Part shown: positions 34,188 through 44,435 of the stretch, in pieces
Layout of the letters: the number at the start of each line of letters is the position of its first letter
How positions within the stretch are numbered: position 1 is the stretch's first letter
Assembly: GCF_001420605.1 (NCBI RefSeq)
Contig: NZ_LJIZ01000038.1
Coordinates: 1 to 64,000, forward strand
Reading direction: 5' to 3'
Origin: Bacillus sp. FJAT-25509
GTDB taxonomy: Bacteria; Bacillota; Bacilli; Bacillales; Bacillaceae_G
Length of the DNA: 64,000 bases
The notes under the pieces: model-generated
The model's input: only the letters and a program-made list of their open reading frames with translations
Database searches by the model: none
What the model was told of the DNA's origin: nothing
Made by a program: the position numbers and the translations under genes

Positions 34188-35138
34188 TTGAACATAGAAA
34201 CTGAGCAAGTTAATAAAGAACTCGGATTAACTAAAGAAAAAGTTAAAGGGGGATTTTCAAAAGAAAAAAAGAATATGATTCAAGCTTATTTATTTATATT
34301 TCCAGCGATCCTTTTTTTTCTTGCTTTAATTGCATTACCTCTGATCAATGTCGTGTGGGATAGCTTCCATTTTAAAAACCTCGTTAGTACTTTAAAAACT
34401 TCCTTTTCGGGATTAGAAAATTACAAAAATGTTATTCATGATGAAAATTTTACTAAGGCCCTTTCTAACACGACGATCTGGACTGTCGTTTCTGTTGCGG
34501 GTGAGTTTATTTTAGGTTTAATTTCAGCAGTAGCCTTAAATCAAAAGTTAAAAGGAAGAGCAATTTTTAGAGGATTGATCATTATACCTTGGGTTGTTCC
34601 AATTGTAATTGCAGGAACGACGTGGATATGGATGTTAACCCCAGATTATGGCATTATTAATTTTCTTCTTACAAAGTTTGGGATATTAGATAAACCGTAT
34701 TATTGGTTAGGCGAATTGAATTCCGCATTGTTAACTGTAACCTTTGTAAATATTTGGAGAAGTTTTCCTTACTATACAATCTGCTTACTAGCAGCAATGC
34801 AATCGATTCCTAAAGAATTATTAGAAGCTGCGGCGATAGACGGAGCCGGTGCGATGAAGCGATTTTTTAAAATTGTGTTGCCACAATTAAAGCCGGTATC
34901 AGTAGTCTTAATCTTTATTCATCTTATCTGGACAGCTATAAACTTTGATTTTATCTGGGTAATGACAGAAGGTGGGCCACTTAATGCGACTGAAACTCTC
35001 CCAATCATGATATATCGATATGCAATGAAACAATTTGATGTTGGATCGGCTTCAGCGTTGGCAACTATGATGATAGGATTTATGATTACAATTTTTGTAG
35101 TTAATTACTATTATAATGTCAAAAAAAATAGAGTCTAA
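34188..35138 (+). CDS. sugar ABC transporter permease (MalF/AraP type)
   Basis: A 316-residue inner-membrane permease with six helices. The coupling (EAA) loop is EAAAIDGAGAMKRFFKIVLPQLKPV (about 217-241). Other marks are FSGLENYKNVIHDENFTKALSNT, IIPWVVPIVIAGTTWIWMLTPDYG and MTEGGPLNATETLPIMIYRYA. TTG 34188 is preferred because GAGGGAGG lies nine bases upstream; the longer in-frame extension has no ribosome site. It pairs with the next permease. No ATP-binding gene is present, so a shared MsmX-like ATPase elsewhere is inferred. Confidence 0.88.
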   Translation: MNIETEQVNKELGLTKEKVKGGFSKEKKNMIQAYLFIFPAILFFLALIALPLINVVWDSFHFKNLVSTLKTSFSGLENYKNVIHDENFTKALSNTTIWTVVSVAGEFILGLISAVALNQKLKGRAIFRGLIIIPWVVPIVIAGTTWIWMLTPDYGIINFLLTKFGILDKPYYWLGELNSALLTVTFVNIWRSFPYYTICLLAAMQSIPKELLEAAAIDGAGAMKRFFKIVLPQLKPVSVVLIFIHLIWTAINFDFIWVMTEGGPLNATETLPIMIYRYAMKQFDVGSASALATMMIGFMITIFVVNYYYNVKKNRV

Positions 35139-35160
35139 TCTATGTTAGGAGTGATAAAAC

Positions 35161-36006
35161 ATGCTAATGAGTAAAAGAAGGATGCTGGTGAGTAAAATTG
35201 TGACTTATATTGTGCTAATCGTCATCTCGATTTACTGCGTGTTCCCGTTTCTATGGATGTTGGTAACGTCCTTAAAACCAACTGATCAAATTCGTACTAC
35301 CCATCCTAGTTTCTTCATCAAACATCCTACTTTTTCACATTTTGAAAATGTTCTAGTAAATACAAAGTTCATTACGTTTTTTGTTAATAGTTTAATAGTT
35401 GCAATTTCTACAACACTTATATCTGTATTGGTATCGATTTTTGCTGGTTATGCTTTAAGCAGGTTTCAAAGATTTAGAGGAGTTAAATTTCTAAATATAA
35501 CAATGCTATTATCTCAAATGATTCCAGGGGTTCTATTGTTAGTTCCACTTTATATCTTGATGCAAAGGTTTGGATTGTTGGATACATACGCATCAATGAT
35601 TCTAGCTTATACAACGTTTATGGTCCCGTTATGTACTTTTATGTTAAAAGGATTTTTTGATTCAATTCCATATGAATTAGAAGAAGCAGCGGAGATGGAT
35701 GGTTGTTCAAGAGTTCGAATAATATTTCAGATTATCCTGCCGATTTCAATTCCGAGCATTGTAGCAACAGCGTTATTTGCATTTGTTAACGCTTGGAATG
35801 AGTTTATGTTTGGATATGTTTTTATTAACGACGAAGCACATCGTACGTTAACGCCAGGGATTACTCTTTTTAAAGGACTCTATTCTACAGATTGGGGAAG
35901 TATCATGTCTGCATCTGTGTTAGCAGTTATTCCAATCGTAATCATGTTCATCTATTTACAAAGATACTTGATAGAAGGTATGACGGCTGGTTCAGTTAAA
36001 GGATAA
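35161..36006 (+). CDS. sugar ABC transporter permease (MalG/AraQ type)
   Basis: A 281-residue permease with six helices. FPFLWMLVTSLKPTDQI is the usual N-terminal segment. The EAA loop reads EEAAEMDGCSRVRIIFQIILPISIPSI (about 176-202), and the end includes NAWNEFMFGYVFINDEAHRTLTPG. AGGAG lies eight bases before the ATG. It forms the membrane channel with the upstream permease, and is followed after only 12 bases by the GH36 gene, so import and intracellular hydrolysis are co-expressed. Confidence 0.9.
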   Translation: MLMSKRRMLVSKIVTYIVLIVISIYCVFPFLWMLVTSLKPTDQIRTTHPSFFIKHPTFSHFENVLVNTKFITFFVNSLIVAISTTLISVLVSIFAGYALSRFQRFRGVKFLNITMLLSQMIPGVLLLVPLYILMQRFGLLDTYASMILAYTTFMVPLCTFMLKGFFDSIPYELEEAAEMDGCSRVRIIFQIILPISIPSIVATALFAFVNAWNEFMFGYVFINDEAHRTLTPGITLFKGLYSTDWGSIMSASVLAVIPIVIMFIYLQRYLIEGMTAGSVKG

Positions 36007-36018
36007 GGAGGTTTTAAC

Positions 36019-38145
36019 ATGTCAGAAGTAATAGAAAAAGTTGGGAAAATAATTGAAATTGAAGAAAACGGAATATACCTTGTATTTGAGGTCACCGAGG
36101 ACAAAGATGTTAGATTTCTTCACTTTTCGTCTATTCCTTCAAATGAGTATTTAAACTGGGATGATAAAAAAAGAAGTAAATATCGTCTAGTTGAAGTTCA
36201 TTTTTCTGGTGAAAATCAAAATGATCATCATGGGTCAAAACATACGGGTACAAACCCAGGGAGACGCTTAAAATTACAAAATTTTAAGGATAAAGTAAAT
36301 TCAAACGGTCGTAAGCTTGTGTTTGAATTGATGGATGAAGTAACAAATGTTGTAGTGAATTCAACTATGCAATTTTATAACGGAATTCAGATTGTAAGGA
36401 CTTGGACAGAGGTCGTTAATAAAGGTAATGAACCGGTTGGTATCGAATACGTTTCATCTTTCGCTTATACAGGTATCGATAAAGAAGGTCTAAAAAACAG
36501 AGAAGAGAAAATGAGGTTACACATCCCTCATAACACATGGTATGGGGAAGCACAATGGCATCACTATTCACTGACCGATTTAGGGCTATACAAAGTGAAT
36601 GAATTTTCGATGAAAAGATTAGCGTATTCTAGTACTGGAACATGGTCAACATCACAATATGTTCCGATGGCCATTTTAGAAAATACAGAAACAGGAACGG
36701 GATTTATTTGGCAAATTGAACATCATGGATCTTGGCATTGGGAAATAAGTGATATTGCGGATTCGCTTTATTTACTGTTAAGTGGACCTACAGAAAGTGA
36801 GAATCAGTGGTGGAAAGAGCTAATACCAGGAGAAACCTTTGTTTCTGTACCTGTTGCAATTGGAGCTACTAGTGGTGGAACAGAAAAAGCCATTTCAGAA
36901 ATAACGTCATATCGTAGAAGAATCCGTCGTCCAAATAATGATAATATACATCTTCCAGTCATTTTTAATGATTATATGAATTGTCTATTCGGTGATCCAA
37001 CGACAGAAAAATTGTTACCCCTAATCGAGGCAGCTTCTGTTGCTGGTTGTGAATATTTTTGTGTCGACTGTGGGTGGTATTCAGATGGTTATTGGTGGGA
37101 TGGAGTAGGTGAGTGGATCCCTTCTAAAGAGCGTTTTCCAAATGGGATAACAGAGGTTTTAAATTATATTCGGAGCATGGGGATGGTACCTGGACTTTGG
37201 TTAGAATTAGAAGTGATGGGAATCAATTGTCCACTTGCAAGTAAAGTACCAGATGAATGGTTTTTTCAACGCCATGGTAAGAGAGTGATCGATCATTCTA
37301 GATATCAATTAGATTATCGTAATCCCGAGGTAAGAGATTTTGCAACCGGAATAATTGATCGTTTAGTATCCGAGTATGGTGTTGGTTACATCAAAATGGA
37401 CTATAACATTAATGCTGGAGTGGGTACAGATTATCATGCGGATTCAATGGGTGACGGTTTACTTGAGCATAACCGAGCTTATTTAAGTTGGCTTGATCAA
37501 ATATTTACAAAATATCCTGATTTAGTAATAGAAAACTGCAGTAGCGGCGGTATGCGGATGGATTATAGTTTACTAAGTCGGCATAGTCTACAATCCAGTA
37601 GTGATCAAACAGATTACTTAAAGAATGGTGCAATTGCTGCAGCTGCTGCCTCCTTAGTAACACCTGAACAGTGTGCAGTGTGGTCATATCCGTTAAAAGA
37701 AGGAGACGATGAGGAAGTTATTTTTAATATGATCAATAGCTTACTTCTAAGAATTCATCAAAGTGGCCATTTAGCTGAAATCAGTCCAGAACGGTTCCTT
37801 TTAGTTAAAGAAGGAATTGAGTACTATAAAACAATTCGTCAATCCATTGTAACTAGTACTCCAATTTGGCCAACAGGTATACCTAATTTAGGCGATTCTT
37901 GGATGAGCTTTGGATTAAGAAACGACGATAAGAATTTTATTGCAGTTTGGAGATTGGATTCTAGTGAGGAAAACTATTTGATCCCATTAAACCATTTAAA
38001 TAATAGAGAAGTAGAAGTTAAATTAGCATACCCATCAAAAGGGGATGTTGACTACAAATGGAACAAACATAGTGGGACATTAACAGTTAAAATCCCAAAA
38101 AGGAATGCTGCTAGATTATTTGAGGTCAATTTAAAGAATCGTTAA
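36019..38145 (+). CDS. GH36 glycosidase (alpha-galactosidase or beta-L-arabinopyranosidase)
   Basis: A 708-residue cytosolic family-GH36 enzyme without signal peptide. An N-terminal beta-sandwich (about 1-300) precedes the (beta/alpha)8 barrel: FCVDCGWYSDGYWWDGVGEW (about 347-366), MVPGLWLELEVMG, LDYRNPEVRDF, nucleophile D461 in YIKMDYN, ENCSSGGMRMDY and acid/base D529 in QSSSDQTDY. GH36 members are mainly alpha-galactosidases. Beta-L-arabinopyranosides share that stereochemistry without the C6 group, so in an arabinose cluster either activity is possible. GGAGG ribosome site 12 bases after the permease gene. Likely acts on imported oligosaccharides. Confidence 0.88.
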   Translation: MSEVIEKVGKIIEIEENGIYLVFEVTEDKDVRFLHFSSIPSNEYLNWDDKKRSKYRLVEVHFSGENQNDHHGSKHTGTNPGRRLKLQNFKDKVNSNGRKLVFELMDEVTNVVVNSTMQFYNGIQIVRTWTEVVNKGNEPVGIEYVSSFAYTGIDKEGLKNREEKMRLHIPHNTWYGEAQWHHYSLTDLGLYKVNEFSMKRLAYSSTGTWSTSQYVPMAILENTETGTGFIWQIEHHGSWHWEISDIADSLYLLLSGPTESENQWWKELIPGETFVSVPVAIGATSGGTEKAISEITSYRRRIRRPNNDNIHLPVIFNDYMNCLFGDPTTEKLLPLIEAASVAGCEYFCVDCGWYSDGYWWDGVGEWIPSKERFPNGITEVLNYIRSMGMVPGLWLELEVMGINCPLASKVPDEWFFQRHGKRVIDHSRYQLDYRNPEVRDFATGIIDRLVSEYGVGYIKMDYNINAGVGTDYHADSMGDGLLEHNRAYLSWLDQIFTKYPDLVIENCSSGGMRMDYSLLSRHSLQSSSDQTDYLKNGAIAAAAASLVTPEQCAVWSYPLKEGDDEEVIFNMINSLLLRIHQSGHLAEISPERFLLVKEGIEYYKTIRQSIVTSTPIWPTGIPNLGDSWMSFGLRNDDKNFIAVWRLDSSEENYLIPLNHLNNREVEVKLAYPSKGDVDYKWNKHSGTLTVKIPKRNAARLFEVNLKNR

Positions 38146-38229
38146 TTTGCAAAATATTTGGTAAGTTTCATCGAGTTCTTACACCGTGGAGATTTTGATT
38201 GTAAAAATAATAAAAAGGGAGACAAATGA

Positions 38230-41200
38230 ATGTTAAAAAAAATCGTTACCTGTCTTTTTTGTACAATCTTAATATGCAGCGGATTTAGCTTTTCTCCAGT
38301 AAAGACATCAGCAGCAACAGACCCACAGCTAGTAGTTGATTTATCTAAAGAAAATGGAAAGATGTTAAACGGAGGGGCTGGTTTCTTATATGGTATGAGT
38401 GAGCCAAACGTTCCTGACATTAACACGATTATTCCACTTAAGCCAAATACAGCAGTCCAAAAAGCCCCAGACGGATTGCAACATCCAAATGGTGATGCCT
38501 TAAAGATTTCAGACTATTTCCTTGAAGCGGGAGGTCAGCAAATACAAATCTATTTACAAGATTTTTATGAGAAGTGGCCATACGAATTTACTGGTATACC
38601 AGATTATTTGAATAAGGTCGAAACGATTGTGAAAAAAGTTGTTGCGAATTCTAATAAAAATACCTTTGTTTATGTACCTTTCAATGAACCAGATCAAATT
38701 TGGTATGGCGGTATGAATTCTGAAGCACAAGCACGTTTTTTCTCAGATTGGAAAACTGTCGTTGAGAAAATAAAATCACTCCATCCAGATGCGAAAATTG
38801 CAGGACCAAACTTTGCTAGTTATAACAGCACAGTTTATCGTAATTTCTTTAAGTTTGCTAAAGAGAATAATGTTTTACCAGATATCGTAACTTGGCATGA
38901 ATTAGGAGATAATTTCTTCACAGGATGGAACGCAAGATATGATGATTTTCGTTCAATCGAAAAAGAGTTAGGAATTGGACCGCTTGAAATTAATATTAAT
39001 GAATATGCTCGTCCAAGAGATCCATCTAATCAAGGCGTCCTCTTGCAATTTCTTGCAAAGTTTGAAAGAAGTAAAGTTTTTGGTGAATTACCTTATTGGC
39101 ATATGGCTGATAATTTGAACGACTTGGTTGTAGGAAATAATCAAGTTAATGGAGCATGGTGGCTTTATAAATGGACAGGTGAAATGAAGGGAAAAGAAAC
39201 GGTTCAAGTAACTCCACCAAATGCTAATGCAATAGGACTAGAAGGCATTGCTACAATTGATCAATCGAAAAAACAATCACAAGTCGTATTTGGCGGTATT
39301 AATGGTAGTGCTGACCTTGTGTTAAAAGGATTCAATCAGCACAAGGAATTTGGTGATTCTGTACATGTAACGATTTGGGAAAGTGCTTGGACTGGATTTG
39401 ATGGTGCTGCAGGTAATCCAGTAGTCGTACATGAAAAAGATTACCCTGTTGTTGATGGGAAAGTAATTGTTCCTGTTTCAAATATGCACAATATGTCAGC
39501 TTATAAAGCGATTGTGACCCCAGCAACTGCAAAAACAACATTTCCAAATCAACCATGGAAAAAAATCTATGAAGCAGAAAATGCACAACTAAGTGGAAAA
39601 GCAAGTGTATATGACCTAGAAAATAGCAGTGCCTATATTGAATGGCCGACTTCTGGCGGCAAACAAGTTGGTGGCATTGATGATGAAAATAGCAGTGTGA
39701 AATTTAAAGTCAATATACCTGAAGATGGAAAATACTTGATGGATGTTTATTATGGAAACGGTCCGCTAGGCCCTGAGGCAGCGATTGCTGATCGACGAAA
39801 AACAGCTAAACACTCATTTAAAGTTGATAACGGAGAAGCAACTGAAATTGTTTATCCGGCTAATATTGGATTTAAATTTATTGGAATCAAAAAAGTTTAC
39901 CTAGATTTAAAAGCTGGTGAACATACGCTTTCGTTCTCTGGAATGCCAGTAATGCAGGATGGTAATTTAACAAGAGTAGCTCTTCTTGATCGAATTGATC
40001 TTACAAGGGCTGGCAAGTATGAGGGTGAGGTAGTTCCTCAAACTGATTTGTACGAAGCGGAATATGCTGAGACAAATGGTGAAGTAAACTCAAAGCTTGA
40101 TAATTATAGCGGAACTGGCTATCTTGACTTATCAAAAGAGGGTAAAACAGGAGTCATGTTTGTTGTGAACGTTGAGAAAAATGGATATTATGAGACGAAC
40201 TTTAAGTACTCAACAGATAGTTCATCAAGCAATGTAGAATATTATGTGGATCGTAATAAGGTCAAGGATATTAAGTTAGAACGTTCAAGTGCAGATGGTG
40301 ATTGGAATACCCATTCGGAAATCCGTTATCTAAAAGCAGGAATCAATTTAATAGAATTAAAGAATACTAAGGGTAATCTTAATATCGATAATCTAGAGGT
40401 AAAAGCGGCACCAAGGAAGACAGAGGAACTAATTCAGGTTATTGAGGCTGAAAAAACGAGCAATACAATTGCGGGTACAGCTAAAGTACAAGAAGGCCCA
40501 TATGCTTCAGGTAATAACTATGTTGGTTTAATAGGAAAAGGTGCCGATAATTATCTTCAGTTTAACGATATTGTCGTTCCAAAAAGTGGTAAGTATAAAC
40601 TAATTGTACACTATGCAAATAATGAACAAAAAGGCAATCATGATTATAATGCTAACGTCGTGGAAAGACATGCAAACATTAGCATTAATGGTGAAGCTAG
40701 TGAAAAAACTTACTTTAGAAGTACCTATAGTTGGGAAACATTTAGATCGATAGTATTTGACGTAGAACTTAAGAAAGGTTCTAACTCAATTCGATTCTAT
40801 AACGATACAGAGTCACCGGATTATGAACAATACGCTCCGAATATCGATAAAATTGAGATTGCGCCGACGGAAACAGTGGAAACAGTCTTATCAGTAAACG
40901 GGCCAAATTCATTAAAAGTAAATGATTCTTTTAATCTTATTTATTCTCTTAACGATTTATTAGATAACATTCACTCCGTTAAGATGCAACTAAACTATGA
41001 TTCTCAATTGATGGATTTTGTTTCAGCCGAAGCTCTTAATAGTAAAATTAAGGTTTCAACTAATAAGTCAGCAAAGTCAGGAGTAGTGGATGTTGTTTTA
41101 GAAGGTGCCCCAGGGCATTTCAAACAAGTAAGTGATTTAGTAAAAATTAAGATGAAAATTAAGGAAAATGAAAAGTTAACAACTTATGTCTCTACATCAA

Positions 41201-41964
41201 ATATAACATTAGGCAAAAGTAACGGAGAATCGGTTAATCTTGAAGATAACGTTTATTCAATCGACCTTTTTGATCATGTATCTACTATTATAATAACCGG
41301 AAAAAATGGAGAGAAAACAATTGGGACCAACCGTGGCACATTGCAGTTGGAAGCGCAGGTTATTCCCGCAAATGCTAACCAGAATGTTAAGTGGTCCGTA
41401 TTTAACTTGAACGGTTCACAAACAGATTTAGCTACTATCTCTTCAGACGGATTGTTATCTGCAAATAAGGATGGTAAAAACGGTCAAGTGAAAGTTGTAG
41501 CTACAGCAGCCGATGGATCTGGAGTTGTAAGTGAAATGGTCGTAAACATAACGAATCAGCTAGTTCAAGTAACAGGAGTTCCATTTGGTAAAAATCCGCC
41601 GTGGGCACCAGGCGGGGAATTTGATAAAGCATTTGATGGAAATATCAATACCTTCTATGACTACAGTCAAGCGAATGGTGGCATCACAGGAATTGACTTG
41701 GGAGTAGGTAAGCAAAGTGTGTTAAAAGAAATACGATACTACCCGCGTGCAGGCTATACAGGAAGAATGGTAGGAGGAAAAATTCAAGGTTCTAATACTT
41801 CATCGACTGATGGATTTGTTGATCTGTACACGATTACTTCAACACCTGAACTTGGATGGAACGTAACAGAGTTAACCGGAGAAACAGCCTATCGTTATAT
41901 CCGATATGTGAGCCCAAATGGTGGGTATGGAAATGTTGCTGAGCTCGAGTTTTATAGTAAGTAA
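38230..41964 (+). CDS. large secreted multidomain glycoside hydrolase (clan GH-A, GH39-like)
   Basis: A 1244-residue exported enzyme. Signal peptide about 1-29. The catalytic TIM barrel (about 33-330) has acid/base E153 in PFNEPDQ and nucleophile E258 in ININEYA, as in clan GH-A, most like GH39. Then come three carbohydrate-binding-like beta-sandwich modules beginning IYEAEN (about 447), LYEAEY (about 608) and VIEAEK (about 740), a cohesin-like module (about 893-1015), a Big2-like immunoglobulin module (about 1020-1120) and a C-terminal F5/8-type discoidin module (about 1121-1244). No LPxTG or S-layer anchor is seen. Probably releases arabino-oligosaccharides from plant polymers for the ABC system. 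Exact bond specificity is not readable. Confidence 0.8.
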   Translation: MLKKIVTCLFCTILICSGFSFSPVKTSAATDPQLVVDLSKENGKMLNGGAGFLYGMSEPNVPDINTIIPLKPNTAVQKAPDGLQHPNGDALKISDYFLEAGGQQIQIYLQDFYEKWPYEFTGIPDYLNKVETIVKKVVANSNKNTFVYVPFNEPDQIWYGGMNSEAQARFFSDWKTVVEKIKSLHPDAKIAGPNFASYNSTVYRNFFKFAKENNVLPDIVTWHELGDNFFTGWNARYDDFRSIEKELGIGPLEININEYARPRDPSNQGVLLQFLAKFERSKVFGELPYWHMADNLNDLVVGNNQVNGAWWLYKWTGEMKGKETVQVTPPNANAIGLEGIATIDQSKKQSQVVFGGINGSADLVLKGFNQHKEFGDSVHVTIWESAWTGFDGAAGNPVVVHEKDYPVVDGKVIVPVSNMHNMSAYKAIVTPATAKTTFPNQPWKKIYEAENAQLSGKASVYDLENSSAYIEWPTSGGKQVGGIDDENSSVKFKVNIPEDGKYLMDVYYGNGPLGPEAAIADRRKTAKHSFKVDNGEATEIVYPANIGFKFIGIKKVYLDLKAGEHTLSFSGMPVMQDGNLTRVALLDRIDLTRAGKYEGEVVPQTDLYEAEYAETNGEVNSKLDNYSGTGYLDLSKEGKTGVMFVVNVEKNGYYETNFKYSTDSSSSNVEYYVDRNKVKDIKLERSSADGDWNTHSEIRYLKAGINLIELKNTKGNLNIDNLEVKAAPRKTEELIQVIEAEKTSNTIAGTAKVQEGPYASGNNYVGLIGKGADNYLQFNDIVVPKSGKYKLIVHYANNEQKGNHDYNANVVERHANISINGEASEKTYFRSTYSWETFRSIVFDVELKKGSNSIRFYNDTESPDYEQYAPNIDKIEIAPTETVETVLSVNGPNSLKVNDSFNLIYSLNDLLDNIHSVKMQLNYDSQLMDFVSAEALNSKIKVSTNKSAKSGVVDVVLEGAPGHFKQVSDLVKIKMKIKENEKLTTYVSTSNITLGKSNGESVNLEDNVYSIDLFDHVSTIIITGKNGEKTIGTNRGTLQLEAQVIPANANQNVKWSVFNLNGSQTDLATISSDGLLSANKDGKNGQVKVVATAADGSGVVSEMVVNITNQLVQVTGVPFGKNPPWAPGGEFDKAFDGNINTFYDYSQANGGITGIDLGVGKQSVLKEIRYYPRAGYTGRMVGGKIQGSNTSSTDGFVDLYTITSTPELGWNVTELTGETAYRYIRYVSPNGGYGNVAELEFYSK

Positions 41965-42055
41965 GAATGGAACTTGTATAAAAAAGCAAATGTGAGTTCT
42001 CGCGATTAAAATCACTTTGATTATGGCAAATATTGCCTAATACAAAGGAGGAGCC

Positions 42056-42754
42056 ATGATGTTAGAAATGTTAAAAAAGGATGTTTTGGAAGCGAATCTT
42101 CAGCTTCCAAAACATGGTTTGGTCACCTTTACTTGGGGTAATGTGAGCGGAATTGATCATCTATCAGGACTGGTCGTAATTAAACCAAGTGGTGTACCAT
42201 ATGACGATTTACAAATAGATGACCTTGTCGTATTAGATTTATACGGAAAAATAGTTGAAGGCTCGTTAAGACCTTCTTCAGATACACCTACACATCTAGC
42301 CATATACCGTGCATTTCCCCAAATAGGTGGAATTGTGCACACCCACTCACCATGGGCTACAAGCTGGGCTCAAGCAGGGCGAAGAATTCCTGCACTTGGT
42401 ACGACTCATGCGGATTATTTTTATGGTGAGATTCCATGTTCTCGTGCATTGACCAGGGAAGAAATTGACCGAGGGTATGAACATGAAACAGGTAACGTCA
42501 TTATTGAAACCTTTAAAAATGAAGGACTTGACCCTGTTGCAATGCCAGGTATTTTACTAGCAGGTCATGCTCCATTTAGCTGGGGGAAAAATGCTAACCA
42601 AGCGGTACATAATGCCGTTGTATTAGAAGAAGTAGCCAAAATGGCATTAAACACATATATCCTAAACCCTCAAATAAAAGCCATTGACCAATTTCTACTT
42701 GATAAACATTATCTTCGCAAACATGGAGCAAATGCCTATTATGGACAAAAGTAA
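42056..42754 (+). CDS. araD: L-ribulose-5-phosphate 4-epimerase
   Basis: A 232-residue class II aldolase-like enzyme that converts L-ribulose-5-phosphate to D-xylulose-5-phosphate. The landmarks are TWGNVSGID (about 25-33), [25 protein letters not shown], and the zinc histidines in [16 protein letters not shown] (H97, H99 region) with a third in [20 protein letters not shown] lies just upstream; ATG 42056 is followed by a second ATG three bases later, so the exact first residue may be one later. First of the three arabinose catabolic genes. Confidence 0.95.
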   Translation: MMLEMLKKDVLEANLQLPKHGLVTFTWGNVSGIDHLSGLVVIKPSGVPYDDLQIDDLVVLDLYGKIVEGSLRPSSDTPTHLAIYRAFPQIGGIVHTHSPWATSWAQAGRRIPALGTTHADYFYGEIPCSRALTREEIDRGYEHETGNVIIETFKNEGLDPVAMPGILLAGHAPFSWGKNANQAVHNAVVLEEVAKMALNTYILNPQIKAIDQFLLDKHYLRKHGANAYYGQK

Positions 42755-42836
42755 CTAGGTGGAATTATTAATACTGGATTGATTCTTAATTTGTTATTTT
42801 CGATAAATATCATTTATTTACTTAGGAGGATTTACA

Positions 42837-44321
42837 TTGTTATCTACAAAAAACTATGAATTTTGGTTCGTAACTGGAAGTCAATTATTGTATGGAGAAG
42901 ATGTACTTCGTCAAGTGGAAGAGAATTCAAAAAAGATTGTAAATGGGTTGGAAGATGATTCTCGTGTCCAATATAAGGTGCTTTTTAAAACAGTATTAAA
43001 AGATTCAGATTCAATCCGCAAATTAATGCTAGAAGCAAATGCTGATCAAAATTGTGCAGGAATAATAACGTGGATGCACACATTCTCACCATCTAAAATG
43101 TGGATTGCGGGCCTTTCATCACTTCAAAAGCCTTATCTGCATTTAGCTACTCAATTTAATCGTGATATACCTTGGGATACAATCGATATGGATTTCATGA
43201 ATTTGAATCAGGCCGCCCATGGAGACCGGGAACATGGTTTTATCGCATCGCGCATGAAAATTAAGCGAAAAGTTATTATGGGTCACTGGGAGAATCCAAA
43301 AGTAAGAGAACGAATCGGCAGTTGGATGAGAACTGCGGTAGGATTCGAGGAAAGTAAAAATCTTAAGGTTGCGAGATTTGGTGATAATATGCGTCAGGTT
43401 GCAGTAACTGAAGGGGATAAGATTGAAGCGCAAATCAAGCTTGGGTGGACAGTGAATGGTTACGGTGTAGGCGATCTTGTTCAACGAATGAATGATGTAA
43501 CTGAACAAGAAATTAACCAAGTAATGGCTGAATATGAGCAGCATTATGACATTACTCCCGAAGGACTGACTGAAGGTCCAGTCCGCGATTCAATCCGTTA
43601 CCAAGCTAGAATTGAACTTGGTATGAAAGCTTTTCTAACAGAAGGCGGATATACTGCATTTACTACCACTTTTGAAGACTTGCATGGTATGAATCAGCTT
43701 CCTGGTCTAGCAGTTCAACGTTTAATGGAACAAGGATACGGTTTTGCAGGTGAAGGTGACTGGAAGACAGCGGCACTTGTCAGATTGATGAAAATTATAG
43801 CTGGAAACGAAGGTACTTCTTTTATGGAAGACTACACCTATCATTTTGAACCTGGAAATGAAATGGTTCTTGGTGCACATATGCTCGAAGTTTGCCCTTC
43901 AATTTCCGCAACTCGTCCAAAAATTGAGGTACACCCACTTGGAATTGGTGGCAAGGAAGATCCTGCTCGAATTGTATTTGATGGAAGAGGCGGTTCCGCA
44001 TTAAATGCAACTATAATTGACCTTGGACATCGTTTTCGATTACTTGTTAATCAAGTTGAAGCTGTTCAGCCAGAAAAAGAGATGCCAAATCTACCGGTTG
44101 CAAGAGTGTTATGGAAAACCGAACCAAGCTTAAACCAAGCTGTTGAAAATTGGATCCAAGCAGGAGGAGCACATCACACTAGCTTTTCTTACAAAGTAAC
44201 AACCGAACAGCTGCGAGATTTTGCTGAACTGACTGGAATTGAGCTGGTTGTAATTAACAAAGATACTAAAACGGAGGCATTTAATAACGAATTACGCTGG
44301 AATGAAGTTATTTATAGATAG
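42837..44321 (+). CDS. araA: L-arabinose isomerase
   Basis: A 494-residue enzyme converting L-arabinose to L-ribulose, matching AraA in length and sequence: YEFWFVTGSQLLYGEDVLRQV at the start, WMHTFSPSKMWIAGLSSLQKPYLHLATQFN (about 80-109), MNLNQAAHGDREHGFI, and the active-site region GMNQLPGLAVQRLMEQGYGFAGEGDWKTAAL, with FMEDYTYHF and GAHMLEVCPS providing metal ligands. TTG start with AGGAGG upstream. Lies between araD and the kinase. Confidence 0.97.
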   Translation: MLSTKNYEFWFVTGSQLLYGEDVLRQVEENSKKIVNGLEDDSRVQYKVLFKTVLKDSDSIRKLMLEANADQNCAGIITWMHTFSPSKMWIAGLSSLQKPYLHLATQFNRDIPWDTIDMDFMNLNQAAHGDREHGFIASRMKIKRKVIMGHWENPKVRERIGSWMRTAVGFEESKNLKVARFGDNMRQVAVTEGDKIEAQIKLGWTVNGYGVGDLVQRMNDVTEQEINQVMAEYEQHYDITPEGLTEGPVRDSIRYQARIELGMKAFLTEGGYTAFTTTFEDLHGMNQLPGLAVQRLMEQGYGFAGEGDWKTAALVRLMKIIAGNEGTSFMEDYTYHFEPGNEMVLGAHMLEVCPSISATRPKIEVHPLGIGGKEDPARIVFDGRGGSALNATIIDLGHRFRLLVNQVEAVQPEKEMPNLPVARVLWKTEPSLNQAVENWIQAGGAHHTSFSYKVTTEQLRDFAELTGIELVVINKDTKTEAFNNELRWNEVIYR

Positions 44322-44435
44322 ATTAATAGACTTTCAGAAATTCTATTTTTTCTCTTAGAATCTCAATCTAAAAAGGGAGTTTTAAAGGTTTCTGGAAATA
44401 CAGAGTTAATAAATTAAGAACTGGAGGTGAGTATA

